A stretch of DNA of 64,000 nucleotides from Marinibacterium anthonyi (lineage in GTDB: Bacteria; Pseudomonadota; Alphaproteobacteria; Rhodobacterales; Rhodobacteraceae). Under the pieces are notes generated by a model. That model saw nothing but the letters and a program-made list of their open reading frames with translations. It searched no databases and was not told the DNA's origin. Below are positions 62,113-64,000 of this stretch, piece after piece. Both the position numbers and the translations under genes were made by a program. Numbering within the stretch: the stretch's first letter is position 1; every line of letters starts with the position of its first letter. The DNA is taken from positions 2,343,501 to 2,407,500 of the forward strand of contig CP031585.1 in assembly GCA_003217735.2 (NCBI GenBank). Direction: 5' to 3'.

Positions 62113-64000
62113 TCATTCCGCCGCGACAGGTTCCCTTGCCAGGTTCCTCAGCACGTAATGCAGCACGCCGCCGTTCTCGATATACTCGATCTCGACCGCC
62201 GTATCGATGCGGCACTTCAGGGTGATCGTCTTCTCGGTCCCGTCCGCATAGGTGATGATGCAGGGCACCTCCGCCAGCGGGCTGATCGTGTCCAGCCCGT
62301 GGATCGCCACGGTTTCCTCGCCGGTCAGGCCCAGCGTCTTGCGGGTGTCACCGCCGGTGAATTCGAACGGGATGACCCCCATCCCCACCAGGTTCGACCG
62401 GTGGATCCGCTCGAAGCTCTCGGCGATGACCGCCTTCACCCCCAGCAAAGCCGTCCCCTTCGCCGCCCAGTCCCGCGAGGACCCGGCGCCGTATTGCTCG
62501 CCCCCGAAGATGACCAGCGGAATGCCCTTGTCCTGCCATTCCATCGAGGCGTCGAAGATCGAGGTCTGATCGCCGTCGGGCCCCTTGGTATAGCCGCCCT
62601 CGACACCGTCCAGCATCTCGTTCCTGATGCGGATGTTGGCGAAGGTCCCGCGCATCATCACCTCGTGGTTGCCCCGGCGCGAGCCATAGGAATTGAACTC
62701 GCGCACCGGCACCTGATGTTCGACCAGGTACTTGCCGGCGGGCGTGCTTTCCTTGAACGACCCCGCGGGCGAGATGTGGTCGGTGGTGATCATGTCGCCC
62801 AGGATCGCCAGGATCCGCGCGCCGTCCAGGTTCTCGATCTTCTTGGTGTCCATCGTCATGCCCTGGAAGTAGGGCGGGTTCTGGACGTAGGTGGACGCGG
62901 GCGGCCAGTCATAGGTCTGGGCGTCGGTGGTCTCGACCCCGCGCCATTTCTCGTCGCCCTTGAAGACATCGGCATATTTCGACTGGAACGCCTCACGCGT
63001 GACGGTCCTGTCCACCAGTTCGGAAATCTCGGCCTGCGACGGCCAGATGTCTTTCAGGTAGACGTCGTTGCCGTCCTTGTCGGTGCCGATCGGATCGGTG
63101 GCGATGTTGACGTTCATGTCACCCACCAGCGCATAGGCCACCACCAGCGGCGGCGAGGCCAGGTAGTTGGCGCGCACATCCGGGCTGATCCGGCCTTCGA
63201 AGTTGCGGTTGCCCGACAGCACGGCGGTCGCCACCAGGTCGTAATCGTTGATCGCCTTGGAAATCGGCGCCTCCAGCGGGCCGGAATTGCCGATGCAGGT
63301 GGTGCAGCCATAGCCCACCAGGTTGAAGCCGATCGCGTCCAGGTGTTCCTGCAGGCCGGCGGCCTCCAGGTATTCCGAAACCACCTGCGATCCCGGCGCC
63401 AGCGAGGTTTTCACCCAGGGCTTGCGGGTCAGGCCCAGCTCGTGCGCCTTCTTGGCCACCAGGCCCGCGCCGATCATCACGTAGGGGTTCGACGTGTTGG
63501 TGCACGACGTGATCGACGCGATCACGATGGACCCGTCATGCAGCTGGTAGGGGCCGTCTTCGCCCTGGACCCAGCCGTACTTGTGGTGGCCTTCGTTGCC
63601 CGGGATTTCACTCGGTTCCGGCGCGCCGCCTTCGCCTTCCCAGCGGACCTCGGCGGTCTCGCTGGCGTCCTTGCCGTCGCGCAGGCCCTTGATGAACTTG
63701 CCGAACGCCGTGCCGGCGCTGTCCAGGGCGATGTAATCCTGCGGCCGTTTGGGGCCCGAGATCGCCGGAACGATCGTGTCCATGTCCAGTTCCAGCGTGT
63801 CGGTGTAGACCGGATCGTAATCCGGCGTCCGCCACAAGCCGTTTTCCTTGGCATAGGCTTCGACCAGCGCGATGCGGTCTTCGTCCCGGCCGGTGACCCG
63901 CAGATAGCGCAGCGTTTCGTCGTCGATGGGGAAAAACCCGCAGGTGGCACCGTATTCGGGGGCCATGTTGGCGATGGTGGCGCGCTGTGCCAGCGGCAGG
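62113..64000 (-). CDS. acnA: Aconitate hydratase A, 3' two thirds (start beyond window)
   Basis: This is aconitase of the AcnA/IRP type, which interconverts citrate and isocitrate in the TCA cycle. About 629 residues are visible; the frame is open to the right edge, so the N-terminal third is missing. [4Fe-4S] cysteine ligands appear in SITSCTNTSNPYV and YGCTTCIGNSGPL. FNSYGSRRGNHEVMMRGTFA and FGGEQYGAGSSRDWAAKGTA are active-site segments of domain 4. The end (HYVLRNLAREPVAAE) is normal and a UUCG-capped terminator follows. Confidence 0.97.
   Translation of the reverse strand, partial: LPLAQRATIANMAPEYGATCGFFPIDDETLRYLRVTGRDEDRIALVEAYAKENGLWRTPDYDPVYTDTLELDMDTIVPAISGPKRPQDYIALDSAGTAFGKFIKGLRDGKDASETAEVRWEGEGGAPEPSEIPGNEGHHKYGWVQGEDGPYQLHDGSIVIASITSCTNTSNPYVMIGAGLVAKKAHELGLTRKPWVKTSLAPGSQVVSEYLEAAGLQEHLDAIGFNLVGYGCTTCIGNSGPLEAPISKAINDYDLVATAVLSGNRNFEGRISPDVRANYLASPPLVVAYALVGDMNVNIATDPIGTDKDGNDVYLKDIWPSQAEISELVDRTVTREAFQSKYADVFKGDEKWRGVETTDAQTYDWPPASTYVQNPPYFQGMTMDTKKIENLDGARILAILGDMITTDHISPAGSFKESTPAGKYLVEHQVPVREFNSYGSRRGNHEVMMRGTFANIRIRNEMLDGVEGGYTKGPDGDQTSIFDASMEWQDKGIPLVIFGGEQYGAGSSRDWAAKGTALLGVKAVIAESFERIHRSNLVGMGVIPFEFTGGDTRKTLGLTGEETVAIHGLDTISPLAEVPCIITYADGTEKTITLKCRIDTAVEIEYIENGGVLHYVLRNLAREPVAAE

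Overview
The window comes from a high-GC alphaproteobacterium. Gene content and order point to the Rhodobacteraceae (Roseobacter-type): a heterotetrameric sarcosine oxidase operon, yajC-secD-secF running into ccmABCDG, a ccmI-ruvX-DUF1289 block, yfgM-bamB-der, and dense use of ATGA start/stop overlaps. No rRNA, tRNA or CRISPR array was found.

Layout. Bases 1-8392 look like accessory DNA: three LysR regulators, two aldo/keto reductases (one close to PdxI/YdbC), a PQQ-type sugar dehydrogenase and a NepI-like exporter, separated by long poor intergenic stretches. Bases 8393-10631 are an insertion-sequence graveyard: one intact IS3-family element, then 3' remnants of IS110, IS3 and IS5 transposases. 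Bases 10794-12110 hold a tyrosine integrase facing away from dusA, with repeated octamers between them. This is the arrangement of dusA-targeted genomic islands, so the left part of the window is probably island DNA.

From dusA rightwards the genome looks like core chromosome: a Bcr/CflA exporter, a TSUP permease, a putative non-haem iron oxygenase, the DUF1289/ruvX/ccmI operon, and soxB-(two small genes)-soxD-(micro-ORF)-soxA-soxG for sarcosine demethylation. These are followed by an FkbM methyltransferase, iron superoxide dismutase, a metallophosphoesterase, a secreted RTX metalloprotease, LOG and LysM proteins, an Atm1-type exporter, a MarR/FUSC pair, and an RND efflux operon.

Bases 41077-44721 are yfgM-bamB-der (outer-membrane assembly and ribosome maturation). 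Next come a fatty acid desaturase, a HAD phosphatase, an unusual helix-hairpin-helix/proline-glutamate/poly-lysine protein, an Ntn-type amide hydrolase, serS, and a serine protease divergent from a TetR regulator with a large palindromic operator. Bases 54276-61220 carry protein export (yajC, secD, secF) and cytochrome c maturation (ccmA, B, C, D, G). A TSUP gene between them is broken by a one-base frameshift. The window ends in a TRIC-type channel and the 3' two thirds of acnA.

The strongest signals outside ordinary genes are: the dusA integration boundary with its octamer repeats; a 31-codon tandem-repeat micro-ORF coupled by ATGA overlaps to both soxD and soxA; several clean palindromic operators (LysR, MarR and TetR contexts); paired AT-rich palindromes; a dispersed 26-bp repeat; and frequent 12-15 bp tandem duplications at gene ends.
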